From contig JAMWZC010000009.1 of assembly GCA_024304985.1 (NCBI GenBank), positions 124,001-188,000 of the forward strand: a stretch of 64,000 bases of DNA. The letters run 5' to 3'. The stretch's first letter is position 1. Every line of letters starts with the position of its first letter. Both the position numbers and the translations under genes were made by a program. This stretch comes from Paracoccaceae bacterium. GTDB taxonomy: Bacteria; Pseudomonadota; Alphaproteobacteria; Rhodobacterales; Rhodobacteraceae. The notes under the pieces are model-generated. The model saw only the letters and a list, made by a program, of their open reading frames with translations. It had not been told where the DNA came from and ran no database searches. Shown here piece after piece: positions 8,008 through 15,911 of the stretch.

Positions 8008-10164
8008 ATGCGTCACATCAGAAGAACGGGGCTGTCATTGGCGGCGGTCACATTGCTGGCAGGCTGCGGTGGCGGCGGCGGTGGCATCGCATCGGGTGCG
8101 GCGGCGGCTCTCAATTTCATAACCGAGACTATCTCGGGCGGGAATTTCAGCGCAAACGCGCTGTCGGCGAGCTTTGTCACCAGTTTCGCCAATTACGAGG
8201 ATGAGGCGCGACGCCTGCGAGAGTCGGCCAAGTACGACATACAGGAAACCTTGTGGTACGTCGAAAGGGATGGGATCGCAGGACGTGACCCCAGAACGGA
8301 ACCGCAATATTTCAGCTATTCGCTGGCCTCTGCCCGAATCGATTATGCGCATGCCGCACGGCTGTTCGGAACCCGTCAGACCATCGCCGTGCTGGATGAC
8401 GGGTTTCGAACCGACCACGAAAGTATTCTGGGCCGCACATCCGGTGTCGCAGGCGCGCCGCTGAGCCATGGGACAGCCGTCGCCTCGGTTCTGGCGGGCG
8501 ATTCCACAACCATGATCGGTGTCGCGCCCGGCGCAAGACTCGTTTTGGGGACCTATGAATCCTCTGCAAGCCGGACAGCCGCGACCGATCTGGCCCGCAC
8601 CTCGCGGGCCGTGGTGCAGAACAACTCTTGGGGTTTCGATGGCCGGTCTGCCAGCGCCGCAACGTTCCGGACGCTTTTCGAGGCTGGCAGCGAGGTCAAT
8701 TATCTGAACGCCCTGCGCGAGTATACCCGCGACGGCGTTGTCGTCTTTGCAGCGCAGAACCAGCGCGACTCGACCAGTGCAGGCATCATGGAAGCCTTGC
8801 CGCTGTTTGCGCCCGAACTGGAGGCAGGCTGGCTGGCCGTCATCAGCGGCGTGCCTACCTTCAACGAAGAGCGTATCCTCAGCGTGCAGCGCGTCTCGGC
8901 CCCCTGCTTGCAGGCCGCGCGCTGGTGTCTTGCCGCAGACGGAACATGGCTTGCGGCCAATGCGACCGGCACTGATCAATACAGTCTGTTCGTGGGCACC
9001 TCTTTCGCCGCGCCGGTCGTGTCGGGCGCGATTGCGCTGCTGGCACAGGCCTTTCCGAACCTTACGCCGCATGACCTGCGGGCACGGCTGATCGCCACGG
9101 CGGATAACCGCTTTGACGGGTTCGTTGCCTCTGGCCGGCTGGAAGTGATCCCCGGATCGGGTTTCTTCCATGACTACAGCACCGAATGGGGCCATGGGTT
9201 TCTGGATGTGCGCGCAGCCCTGTTGCCCATCGGCACGCCGGTCGCGCGGATGGCGGATGGATCAACGCATAGCGTGGCGCAGCCGCTGATCATCGGCGGT
9301 GGTGCCTCGGGCGATGCGGTGGCCCGCAGCCTGTCGGGGGTGCCTGTGCTTGTGACAGACCTGCTGGGCGGTGACTTCACCATGCCCGGTCAGGCACTGG
9401 CAACGCCCGCCCCTGCGGCACCGGTTTCGGAACGCTTGTGGCCTGCGATGTTCGGGACGGCCTCGCGCTCGGGCCTGATGCGCGAATATGGCGGCGGGGA
9501 AATGACCCTGCGGCAGGGACCGGTCGAACTGTCCCTGATGGGGCCTGATAGCGGCGGTGGCCGTGCGGCCATGGCCGGGGCCGAACCTGCGATGGCCGCT
9601 GCCATCGGGCAGTCGCTGGCCGCGGCGGGGGGAGAGCTGTTCATCGGTCTGAACATCGCCCGTGACGACGGCACGCTGATGCCGGGGATCGGGGGGGCCG
9701 CCAGCACCCTTGCCGCGCTGGAGGTGGCCTTTACGCGCGAGGTCGGACAGGGCGGGTTCATCGAACTGGGCGGCACTTTCGGCGTGTCACCGGGGGGATC
9801 GGGTGCCGCGATGTCGGATCGTTCGGATGTGCGCTTCAACGCGTTCAGGATCGAAGCGGGTCAGACCGGCCTGCTGCGGACCGGCGACCGCCTGAGCCTT
9901 GGCCTGTCGATGCCTGTGGCGATCACCTCGGGCGGGGCCGATATCGCGTTGCCCGTCTCGCGTGGGGCGGGCGGCATCATGCATCGCACTGTCGGGATTG
10001 ATTACGCCCCCGAGGATCGCGAGATCGACCTGTCGATCACCTATGGCATGCCGTTCGGTCAGGGTGGCGAGGTCTTTGTGGGCGCGATCCATGCGTTCAA
10101 CCACGGCCATGTGTCGGGCGCGCAGGATACGGCCGCCATTCTGGGCTTCCGCATGGCGTTCTGA
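8008..10164 (+). CDS. S8 (subtilisin-like) serine peptidase, lipoprotein autotransporter type
   Basis: A 718-residue predicted surface protease. The N-terminus is a lipoprotein signal with lipobox LLAGC (Cys20), followed by a run of six glycines. The subtilase domain spans about 105-400, with the triad Asp130 (IAVLDDGF), His154 (LSHGTAVAS) and Ser332 (GTSFAAPVVSG), and an oxyanion Asn in FAAQN (about 251). The remaining 300 residues are Gly-rich with alternating hydrophobic residues, and the chain ends in Phe (LGFRMAF), as outer-membrane beta-barrels do. The combination matches NalP-like autotransporter lipoproteins, which release themselves or other surface proteins. The barrel is inferred from composition and the last residue only. 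The ATG follows GAAGGGGG. The gene is monocistronic. Confidence 0.82.
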   Translation: MRHIRRTGLSLAAVTLLAGCGGGGGGIASGAAAALNFITETISGGNFSANALSASFVTSFANYEDEARRLRESAKYDIQETLWYVERDGIAGRDPRTEPQYFSYSLASARIDYAHAARLFGTRQTIAVLDDGFRTDHESILGRTSGVAGAPLSHGTAVASVLAGDSTTMIGVAPGARLVLGTYESSASRTAATDLARTSRAVVQNNSWGFDGRSASAATFRTLFEAGSEVNYLNALREYTRDGVVVFAAQNQRDSTSAGIMEALPLFAPELEAGWLAVISGVPTFNEERILSVQRVSAPCLQAARWCLAADGTWLAANATGTDQYSLFVGTSFAAPVVSGAIALLAQAFPNLTPHDLRARLIATADNRFDGFVASGRLEVIPGSGFFHDYSTEWGHGFLDVRAALLPIGTPVARMADGSTHSVAQPLIIGGGASGDAVARSLSGVPVLVTDLLGGDFTMPGQALATPAPAAPVSERLWPAMFGTASRSGLMREYGGGEMTLRQGPVELSLMGPDSGGGRAAMAGAEPAMAAAIGQSLAAAGGELFIGLNIARDDGTLMPGIGGAASTLAALEVAFTREVGQGGFIELGGTFGVSPGGSGAAMSDRSDVRFNAFRIEAGQTGLLRTGDRLSLGLSMPVAITSGGADIALPVSRGAGGIMHRTVGIDYAPEDREIDLSITYGMPFGQGGEVFVGAIHAFNHGHVSGAQDTAAILGFRMAF

Positions 10165-10169
10165 GACGT

Positions 10170-10206
10170 GCCGCAGCGGCCGGGCGGCAGGGCCGCCCGG
10201 TGCGGC
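10170..10206. terminator. GC-rich hairpin between convergent subtilase and bfr
   Basis: CCGGGCGGC (10180-10188) pairs with GCCGCCCGG (10192-10200); an outer stem GCCGCA/TGCGGC extends it. There is no T-run, but it separates two converging genes and could serve both. Confidence 0.5.
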
Positions 10207-10208
10207 GC

Positions 10209-10694
10209 CTACTCGGCCTCGTCCATTTTCGAAGCGTTGAGTTGCATGTATTTTTCGGCGCCCATCTTGTCGAAGAGGTCAAGCTGGGTTTCCAGAAAGT
10301 CGATGTGACCTTCCTCGTCCGCCAGCAGTTCCTCGAAGAGTTTCATGGTCACGTAGTCGCCCGCCGTGGCGCAATATTCGCGTGCCTCGCGATAGAGGGC
10401 GCGGGCCTCCTGTTCGGCGGCCATGTCGCATTCCAGCGTCTCGCGCGGGGTCTGGCCGATGCGCAGCGGATCCAGCTTTTGCAGGTTGGGATGGCCTTCG
10501 AGAAAGATCACGCGGGCGATCAGCTTGTCGGCGTGATGCATCTCCTCGATGCTTTCCTCTCGGCTTTTCTTGGCCATGTGGCCCAGACCCCAGTCTTCCT
10601 GCAGGCGGTAATGCAGCCAATACTGGCTGACGGCGGTCAGTTCCGATCTGATTGCGCGGTTCAGGTAGTCAATGACTTTTGCGTCACCCTTCAT
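10209..10694 (-). CDS. bfr: bacterioferritin
   Basis: A 161-residue bacterioferritin, the heme-containing iron-storage ferritin that forms 24-subunit cages in the cytoplasm. All functional residues are in their standard places: ferroxidase ligands Glu18, Glu51 and His54, and the [11 protein letters not shown] motif near residue 127. The heme ligand Met52 (EEMHHADK) is also present. Length is typical. It is the last gene of a leftward iron operon (unknown 60-aa gene, hemP, bfd, bfr) and starts 5 bp after the bfd stop, so stored iron release (Bfd) and storage (Bfr) are co-expressed. Confidence 0.97.
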   Translation of the reverse strand: MKGDAKVIDYLNRAIRSELTAVSQYWLHYRLQEDWGLGHMAKKSREESIEEMHHADKLIARVIFLEGHPNLQKLDPLRIGQTPRETLECDMAAEQEARALYREAREYCATAGDYVTMKLFEELLADEEGHIDFLETQLDLFDKMGAEKYMQLNASKMDEAE

Positions 10695-10699
10695 CAGTC

Positions 10700-10948
10700 T
10701 TATCCTGTGTTGGTCCGCTCTTGCGACCGGCGTCGCAGCGTGCGGAGGTGCATGGGAACTTCAAGGTTATCATTCTGACGCATGGTGGAAAGGAAAAGCG
10801 GCATGCATCCGCCACAATCCGCCGCCTTGCCGAGCGCGTGATAGATCTTGCCGGGCGTGATCAGGGCGTCGGCATCGGCGGCGCGCATCCAGTCGATGGC
10901 GGCGTTGATGTCGTGGTCGGTGATGGACTGGCAGTGGCAGATGATCAT
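10700..10948 (-). CDS. bfd: bacterioferritin-associated (2Fe-2S) ferredoxin
   Basis: An 82-residue Bfd-type ferredoxin. It holds a [2Fe-2S] cluster with the four family cysteines Cys4, Cys6, Cys45 and Cys48 (ICHC and DCGGC). Bfd docks on bacterioferritin and passes electrons to mobilise iron. The last 25 residues are basic and probably extended. It lies directly upstream of bfr and 25 bp downstream of hemP on the same strand. Confidence 0.95.
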   Translation of the reverse strand: MIICHCQSITDHDINAAIDWMRAADADALITPGKIYHALGKAADCGGCMPLFLSTMRQNDNLEVPMHLRTLRRRSQERTNTG

Positions 10949-10973
10949 GGCGCGGCTCTGGCGGGGGTGGCTG

Positions 10974-11144
10974 TCATTTGGTCAGGATGAGCTTGCCCGC
11001 GCGGGTGATGCGCAGGGTGTAGATCTGTCCGTCCAGCTCGATCCGGGCCTGTGTGCCCCCTTCGGTCAGGGTGCGGGCGGAGTGGCTGGGCAGAGGTTCT
11101 GGGCGCGGCGCGGGGGTGCCGGTCTGGTGGCGCAACGCGATCAT
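10974..11144 (-). CDS. hemP: hemin uptake protein HemP
   Basis: A 56-residue protein. The C-terminal half has the HemP family signature: an ARIELDGQIYTLRITRAGKL stretch followed by ILTK at the very end. The N-terminal half is Pro-rich and variable. HemP proteins are small cytoplasmic factors linked to heme uptake; in several proteobacteria they act as regulators or activators of heme acquisition genes. The ATG overlaps the TGA of the preceding 60-codon gene (ATGA), so translation is coupled. The iron operon context (bfd and bfr downstream) fits. No TonB-dependent heme receptor is in the window. Confidence 0.92.
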   Translation of the reverse strand: MIALRHQTGTPAPRPEPLPSHSARTLTEGGTQARIELDGQIYTLRITRAGKLILTK

Positions 11145-11323
11145 GGCCGGATCTCCCGGCTGGTCCGGGCCTCGATCCGGTCGAGCCAGAATTCGACGTT
11201 GCAGGCGTCGGGGAGCGCGAAGTCGTGCAGCAGATCAAGCGCGGCGGCGCGGGCCGGACAGGGCGAGGGCACCGGCGCGGCAAGCCTGTCGGTGATGGAA
11301 TGGGGTCTGTTCTGGGGCGACAT
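11141..11323 (-). CDS. small protein of unknown function, first gene of the hemP operon
   Basis: A 60-residue open frame whose stop overlaps the hemP start by 4 nt. I do not recognise a family. It has two cysteines (22 and 41) and a predicted helical C-terminal half (AAALDLLHDFAL and VEFWLDRIEA). The ATG at 11323 is chosen because AAAGGA lies about 8 nt upstream; a start at 11404 in the same frame has no such site and would overlap the operon promoter. Coupling to hemP suggests a role in heme or iron handling, by position only. Confidence 0.6.
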   Translation of the reverse strand: MSPQNRPHSITDRLAAPVPSPCPARAAALDLLHDFALPDACNVEFWLDRIEARTSREIRP

Positions 11324-11404
11324 GGCGGAAGTCCTTTCATCTTTCGATTCGGGCTTCCCCTCGGGAATGACGGGGGTGGCTGGAACGCCTCCTATTTCTG
11401 ACAA

Positions 11405-11434
11405 AAAAACTCGGACAGGTCAATCCGAGTTTTT
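11405..11434 (-). terminator. terminator after the FAH-family gene
   Basis: AAAAACTCGGA (11405-11415) pairs with TCCGAGTTTTT (11424-11434). T-runs flank both sides, and outer bases TGACA/TGTCA extend the symmetry. It terminates the leftward FAH gene. On the minus strand the loop and stem also contain TTGACC (11418-11423) about 17-18 bp before AGAAAT, a possible promoter for the hemP operon. Confidence 0.8.
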
Positions 11435-11464
11435 CTGTCAGGTATAGATCCGCCTCGGGCGGGT

Positions 11465-12160
11465 TCAGGCGGCGGCCCCGATGGTCAGGCTGATCGGGTC
11501 CAGCCCGTCGATTCCGCCGGTGATGACGTCGCCGGGCAGGACCGCGCCCACACCCGCTGGCGTGCCGGTCATGATCAGGTCGCCCGGTTGCAGGTGATAG
11601 AAGCCCGACAGGTGGCTGATGATTTCGGGCACGGACCATATCAGTTCGGTCAGGGTGGCGTCCTGCCGGACCTCGCCATTCACCGCGAGATGGATGCGCT
11701 GGCTGGCGATGGCGCCGAATTCGGCGGCCTTGGTCAGGGGGGCGAAGACGGCCGAATTCTCGACATCCTTGCCCAGATCCCAGGGCCGCTGATGCGCGCG
11801 TTCGGACAGTTGCAGGTCGCGGCGGGTCATATCCAGCGCGCAGCCATAGGCATAGACGCGCGACATCGCATCCGCGACGGCCACCTTGAACGCAGGGGCG
11901 CCGATGGCCACGGCCAGTTCCATCTCGTGATGGTAATTGCCCGTGCCGGGCGGATAGGGGGCGGTGGCGCCGGTGAGGATGGCCGAGGCCGGGGATTTGG
12001 TGAAATAGAAGGGCTTTTCGCGGTCCACCTCGATTCCCATTTCGGCTGCATGGGCGGCGTAGTTGCGTCCCACGCAGAAAATCCGGCGGATCGGGTAGGT
12101 GCCGGCCTCACCCTTGACGGGGATGGAGGGGATGGGGGGAATGTCGAACAGATGGCTCAT
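11465..12160 (-). CDS. fumarylacetoacetate hydrolase (FAH) family protein
   Basis: A 231-residue enzyme of the FAH superfamily, which hydrolyses or decarboxylates acylpyruvates and related oxo acids. The metal site is visible: HHEMELAVAIG provides two Glu ligands and DMTRRDLQ the Asp. CVGRNYAAHAAEMG at the N-terminus and the LIMTGTPAGVG block near the C-terminus are typical of small acylpyruvase-like members. The start at 12160 has GAGGAG upstream; an in-frame start at 12208 adds 16 unlikely residues. It is divergent from a MarR gene with an operator-like palindrome between them, so it is probably controlled by that regulator. The physiological substrate is unknown. Confidence 0.88.
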   Translation of the reverse strand: MSHLFDIPPIPSIPVKGEAGTYPIRRIFCVGRNYAAHAAEMGIEVDREKPFYFTKSPASAILTGATAPYPPGTGNYHHEMELAVAIGAPAFKVAVADAMSRVYAYGCALDMTRRDLQLSERAHQRPWDLGKDVENSAVFAPLTKAAEFGAIASQRIHLAVNGEVRQDATLTELIWSVPEIISHLSGFYHLQPGDLIMTGTPAGVGAVLPGDVITGGIDGLDPISLTIGAAA

Positions 12161-12340
12161 CGGCTGCGCTCCTCGTCTGGCCCAGCTTTTCGTGCATTGG
12201 GCGGTCATGGATGCGGATCAGGAAACTGGCTTCCTCCGCGATGTGATCTATAGGGGCAAAGGGCGGGGCAGAAAACGTGTCCTTTGCCATCCGCGCACAG
12301 TTTGTCCGGCAGCCGGAGACTGATCGCCGTATTTCAGGTG

Positions 12341-12361
12341 GCATGCTAACTGTTAGTATGC
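12341..12361. promoter_or_regulatory. probable MarR operator
   Basis: GCATGCTAA, 3 nt, TTAGTATGC: an inverted repeat matching at 8 of 9 positions. It sits in the divergent FAH-marR gap, 60 bp before the marR start, in the only AT-rich part of the gap. Confidence 0.6.
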
Positions 12362-12420
12362 TTGTCAAATGAACCTGCCCCAAGATAGCCTGACGCTGGC
12401 CAAGGCAAGGATGCGCGGGG

Positions 12421-12888
12421 ATGCTGGAACTTCATGACATGGCCGGACATCTGATCCGGCGTCTGCACCAGATCTCGGTCTCGGTCTTTACCGAGCGGAT
12501 GAAACAGGCCGGGATCGACCTGACGCCTGTGCAATTCGCGACCCTGTCGGCGCTGGAGGCGCATCCCGATGTGGATCAGGCCACGCTGGCCGGTGTGATC
12601 GCCTATGACCGGGTGACGATCGGCGGGGTCGTGGACCGGCTGGAGGGCAAGGGCCTGCTGAACCGCAGCGTCAGCCGTCATGACCGCCGCGCCCGCATCC
12701 TGCGCATGACGGAAGCAGGCACCGCCCTGCTGGCGCGTGTGCGCCCCTTGGTGCGTGATTTTCAGGGCGACATCCTTGTCGGTCTTGACGACGCGGAACG
12801 CGCGCACCTGATGACATTGCTGCGCAAGACGACTGAAGCGGGCAACGACCAGAGCCGTGCACCGCTTCAGCCGCCCAAGGCTGGTTAG
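12421..12888 (+). CDS. MarR family transcriptional regulator
   Basis: A 155-residue winged-helix regulator. The N-terminal helix (residues 1-25) begins the dimerisation domain. The recognition region is LAGVIAYDRVTIGGVVDRLE (about 59-78), followed by the wing RHDRRARILRMTEAG. MarR proteins usually repress their own gene and a divergent target until an aromatic or phenolic ligand binds. Here the divergent gene encodes an FAH-family hydrolase, and a 21-bp palindrome lies between them. The gene converges with dctM, leaving only 4 bp between stop codons and no terminator. Confidence 0.88.
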   Translation: MLELHDMAGHLIRRLHQISVSVFTERMKQAGIDLTPVQFATLSALEAHPDVDQATLAGVIAYDRVTIGGVVDRLEGKGLLNRSVSRHDRRARILRMTEAGTALLARVRPLVRDFQGDILVGLDDAERAHLMTLLRKTTEAGNDQSRAPLQPPKAG

Positions 12889-12892
12889 GTGG

Positions 12893-14197
12893 TCAGCCCG
12901 GCAACCACAGGACGATGGGCGGGAACAGGATCATCAGCGCCACCAGCAGTAGCGAGCAGAAGATGAAGGGCAGTGCGGACATGTATATGTCGCGCATCGT
13001 CGTGTCTGGCGGGGCCACGCCTTTCATCACGAAGAGAAGCAATCCGAATGGTGGCGTGGTGAAGCTGATTTCCAGCGCCAGCAGCATGATCAGGCCGAAC
13101 CAGATCGGATCGAAACCAAGGGTGGCGGCCAGCGGAAAGAAGATCGGCACAGTCAGCAGCATCATGCTGATCTGTTCCATGAACATGCCCAAGAGCAGCA
13201 GCACCCCGAACATCACCAGCAGCATGGCGATGGGTTCCAGATCGAAGCCGGTGGCCCATTTGATCAAGCCGCTGGATGCGCCCGAGAAGGCGAGAAGCTG
13301 GCTGAAGGTGGCCGAGCCGAACACGATGAGATAGGCCATAAGCGTGACGCGCAGCGCGCCGACGATGGATTTGCGCATCGCCTCCCATGTCAGGCAGCGG
13401 AAGATCAGCGCGAGGATCAGCACGCCCAGCGCGCCGAAGGCTGCGGCCTCGGACGGGGTGACGATGCCGCCGACCATCATCGCGACGATCACGACCATGA
13501 CACCGACCATCGGCACCACATCGGTGACAAACAAGGTGAGTTTCTGGCCGAGGGTCATTGGTTCGACATCATAGGCGGGGGCGGCGTCGGGGTCGATCTT
13601 CGTCTGGATGAAGATCGTGGCCAGATAGAAGGTGGCGAGGATCAGGCCGGGAATGATGCCCGCAATCAGGAGTTTGCCCACGTCGATCCGCGCCAGTGTG
13701 GCCAGCAGCACCGCCAGCGCCGAGGGCGGGATGATGATCGCCAGACCACCCGTGCCGAGGATCGGACCGATGGACATGTGTTTCTTGTAACCGCGCCGGT
13801 TCATTTCCGGCACCATGAGCGAGCCCATCAGCGCGGTCGATCCCATGGAGGACCCCGATAGCGTGGAAAACGCCGTGCCGCCCAGAACGGTGACATAGGA
13901 CAGACGCCCCGGCAGCCGCCCCAGCAGCTTGTCGATGGCGTTGAACATGCGTCCGCCAAGGCCGGTGTGGAAGAAGATCTCGCCCATCAGCAGGAAGAGC
14001 GGGATGGGCACCAAAGCGAAGCTGGTGAGTGAGCCGAGGCCGTTGTTCAGCAGTGCCGAGATGCCACGCTCGCCGCCCATGAAGACCCAGGCGCCAAGGA
14101 TATTGGCGGCCAGAAAGGCCAGGGCGACGGGCATGCCGATGGCCATCAGCGCGAGGATCGCCCCCAGAAGGAGCGCCAGTGATTCATACCATTCCAT
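12893..14197 (-). CDS. TRAP transporter large permease (DctM type)
   Basis: A 434-residue membrane protein with about 12 helices, the translocating subunit of a three-part TRAP importer. Family blocks include PIPLFLLMGEIFFHTGLG, the GSSMGSTALMGSLMVPEM segment and SFTTPPFGLLLFVMKGV near the end. Its ATG overlaps the dctQ stop by one base (TAATG). It is the last gene of the leftward operon headed by the GntR/HutC regulator. The neighbouring hydro-lyase genes suggest a di- or tricarboxylate substrate. Confidence 0.93.
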   Translation of the reverse strand: MEWYESLALLLGAILALMAIGMPVALAFLAANILGAWVFMGGERGISALLNNGLGSLTSFALVPIPLFLLMGEIFFHTGLGGRMFNAIDKLLGRLPGRLSYVTVLGGTAFSTLSGSSMGSTALMGSLMVPEMNRRGYKKHMSIGPILGTGGLAIIIPPSALAVLLATLARIDVGKLLIAGIIPGLILATFYLATIFIQTKIDPDAAPAYDVEPMTLGQKLTLFVTDVVPMVGVMVVIVAMMVGGIVTPSEAAAFGALGVLILALIFRCLTWEAMRKSIVGALRVTLMAYLIVFGSATFSQLLAFSGASSGLIKWATGFDLEPIAMLLVMFGVLLLLGMFMEQISMMLLTVPIFFPLAATLGFDPIWFGLIMLLALEISFTTPPFGLLLFVMKGVAPPDTTMRDIYMSALPFIFCSLLLVALMILFPPIVLWLPG

Positions 14198-14703
14198 TAT
14201 TCGTGTATCCCCGCTTCACCGGAATGCATCAGTTCCTCGCCAAAGACGAAGCGCGAGAATTCGATCGCCATCATGCCGAAACAGATCGGGAACGAGATGG
14301 TGAGTATCCAGCGCGGAAAGTAATAGGCGCGCACGTCATAGTCGTTGCGCGCGATATTGGTCATCAGCAGCTCGGCGCCCTTCCAGGCCAGGATCAGACT
14401 GACAAGCACGCAGAGCAGGGCGACGCCGCGACTGACAAGCCTGCGGACCGGCGCCGGCAGGGCGGCTGTGACCAGTTCGATATGCACATGGCCCTTTTCG
14501 CGCACCAGCCAGGGCGCGCCCAGCATGGTGATGTAGAGCATCGCGTATTCGGTCGAGGTGAAAAGCCAGGCCCAGGGCTGCATGCCGCCATTGCGCAAGG
14601 CCACAGACAGGATGACAGCGATCATCACCCAGACCAACATGGCCCCCGCCAGAAAGGCCATACCGTAGAGAAGCAGGGTATAAAGTCGGATCAACTGCTG
14701 CAT
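14197..14703 (-). CDS. TRAP transporter small permease (DctQ type)
   Basis: A 168-residue protein with four predicted transmembrane helices, the usual DctQ architecture. It stabilises and couples the large permease to the periplasmic binding protein. The ATG at 14703 is chosen because GAGG lies 6 nt upstream; a TTG five codons earlier is possible. It overlaps dctM by one base and is separated from dctP by a 90-bp gap containing a strong hairpin. Confidence 0.88.
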   Translation of the reverse strand: MQQLIRLYTLLLYGMAFLAGAMLVWVMIAVILSVALRNGGMQPWAWLFTSTEYAMLYITMLGAPWLVREKGHVHIELVTAALPAPVRRLVSRGVALLCVLVSLILAWKGAELLMTNIARNDYDVRAYYFPRWILTISFPICFGMMAIEFSRFVFGEELMHSGEAGIHE

Positions 14704-14757
14704 GTCTGCCTCGGACAATGGGGACGGGGCGAGGGTTGCGCCTGCCCGGATCAGAGT

Positions 14758-14784
14758 GGCGCGGCCCGACGGGCGGACCGCGCC
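14758..14784 (-). other. hairpin between dctP and dctQ
   Basis: GGCGCGG (14758-14764) pairs with CCGCGCC (14778-14784), with further inner pairing. There is no T-run in the direction of transcription. It may stabilise upstream mRNA or reduce read-through so that binding protein exceeds permease. Confidence 0.5.
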
Positions 14785-14793
14785 TTTTCGGAC

Positions 14794-15807
14794 TTACTTG
14801 TCCAGTTCGGGGTTGTAGAACAGGCCGATCAGCGTGTCATACTGGCCGTCACCCATCGGATGCTCGGCCATCAGGCCCTTCATGCGGGCCCAGGTCTTTT
14901 CGCGGGCTGCGGCCAGATAGTTGGCGCGGGCTTCGCCCTGGAGTTCGACCACTTTCATGCCACCGGCTTCCAGTGCGGCGAAATCTTCGTCCCGCTTGAC
15001 GCGCAGCGCTTCGACCGAGGCTTTCTCGTGTTCGATGGCGGTGTCCTGAAGGATCTTCTTGGCCTCGTCGGACAGGCTGTTCCACTTTTCGAGGTTCACG
15101 ATGACGCCGAGATCGGTCGAGAAGAAGTTCGGCTCGACCCGGTAGTTCAGGAATTCGTTCCACTTGAGGTCGATCAGGCCGATCTGGGTCCAGCCGGTCG
15201 CATCCACCACGCCACGCTCAAGCCCGGCATAGACTTCCGTTGTGGGCAGGTCGATCACCTGTGCGCCGAGGTATTCGGTGAAGAAGGCGTTGTAGACGGC
15301 GTTGCCGCGCAGCTTGATCCCCGAGATGTCGAGATTGCCGTTGGCATCGAGCTTGGGCTCGTCCTTCATCCACAGGTTATAGCTGACGCCGCTGTCGAAC
15401 CAGCCGAGGTATTTGACGCCCATCTTGGCCTGATGGATTTCGTCGATCAGGGCGATGCCGCCGTTTTCGCGTGCTTCAATCGCGGTCAGGTTGGAGGCGA
15501 CCAGCGCGTCCTTTTCGGGCAGAGCGCCGCCATAGAAGCTGCCGGGGGTGTAGACCATGTCCACGATCCCGTCGCGCACGGCGTCGGCTTGCTGGAACAT
15601 GCCGATGGCTTCGGGGCCGCCGCGAACTTCGATCTGGACGACGCCTTCGCCTGCGGCATTCACCTTGTCGACGAATTGCAGGAAGGACTGGGTGTAGATC
15701 AGCGTGCTGGGGAAGGCGTGCACGGCGGTCAGGGTTTCCTGTGCCGAGGCGGCCGCGCCGATCATGGTGGAACCGGCGATCAGGCCGCCGACGAAGGTCA
15801 TTTTCAT
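14794..15807 (-). CDS. TRAP transporter substrate-binding protein (DctP type)
   Basis: A 337-residue periplasmic binding protein. The start at 15807 has AAAGGAGAGAG upstream and gives a short signal peptide (residues 1-22, ending AAASAQ); a frame start at 15915 would put 36 unsuitable residues before it. The DctP fold is evident from GLERGVVDATGW and the preceding KLRGNAVYNAFF segment; in the family an Arg in the central helix region binds the ligand carboxylate. It works with the DctQM permeases just downstream. LeuC/LeuD-type genes upstream in the same operon point to a dicarboxylate-like ligand. Confidence 0.92.
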   Translation of the reverse strand: MKMTFVGGLIAGSTMIGAAASAQETLTAVHAFPSTLIYTQSFLQFVDKVNAAGEGVVQIEVRGGPEAIGMFQQADAVRDGIVDMVYTPGSFYGGALPEKDALVASNLTAIEARENGGIALIDEIHQAKMGVKYLGWFDSGVSYNLWMKDEPKLDANGNLDISGIKLRGNAVYNAFFTEYLGAQVIDLPTTEVYAGLERGVVDATGWTQIGLIDLKWNEFLNYRVEPNFFSTDLGVIVNLEKWNSLSDEAKKILQDTAIEHEKASVEALRVKRDEDFAALEAGGMKVVELQGEARANYLAAAREKTWARMKGLMAEHPMGDGQYDTLIGLFYNPELDK

Positions 15808-15827
15808 CGTTCTCTCTCCTTTTACCG

Positions 15828-15905
15828 GGGGTCTTGCCCCCGCCCTGTTGAAGATGTCCCTTGAGGGAACATCCGATTGATGTCGCGCGCCCACGCGGGC
15901 GCGCG
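15828..15905 (-). other. three consecutive hairpins between the leuD-type gene and dctP
   Basis: In transcription order (minus strand): CGCGCGCCC/GGGCGCGCG (15884-15892 and 15897-15905), an imperfect GATGT/ACATC stem with GGG/CCC inside (15853-15873), and a GGGGG/CCCCC stem near 15828-15843. None has a long T-run. They fill the 104-bp gap and probably shape the relative expression of enzymes and transporter. Confidence 0.5.
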
Positions 15906-15911
15906 GGTCTT

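Noticed and set aside
14179-15864. A 561-codon plus-strand open frame
   Set aside because: Antisense to dctQ and dctP, which are well supported.
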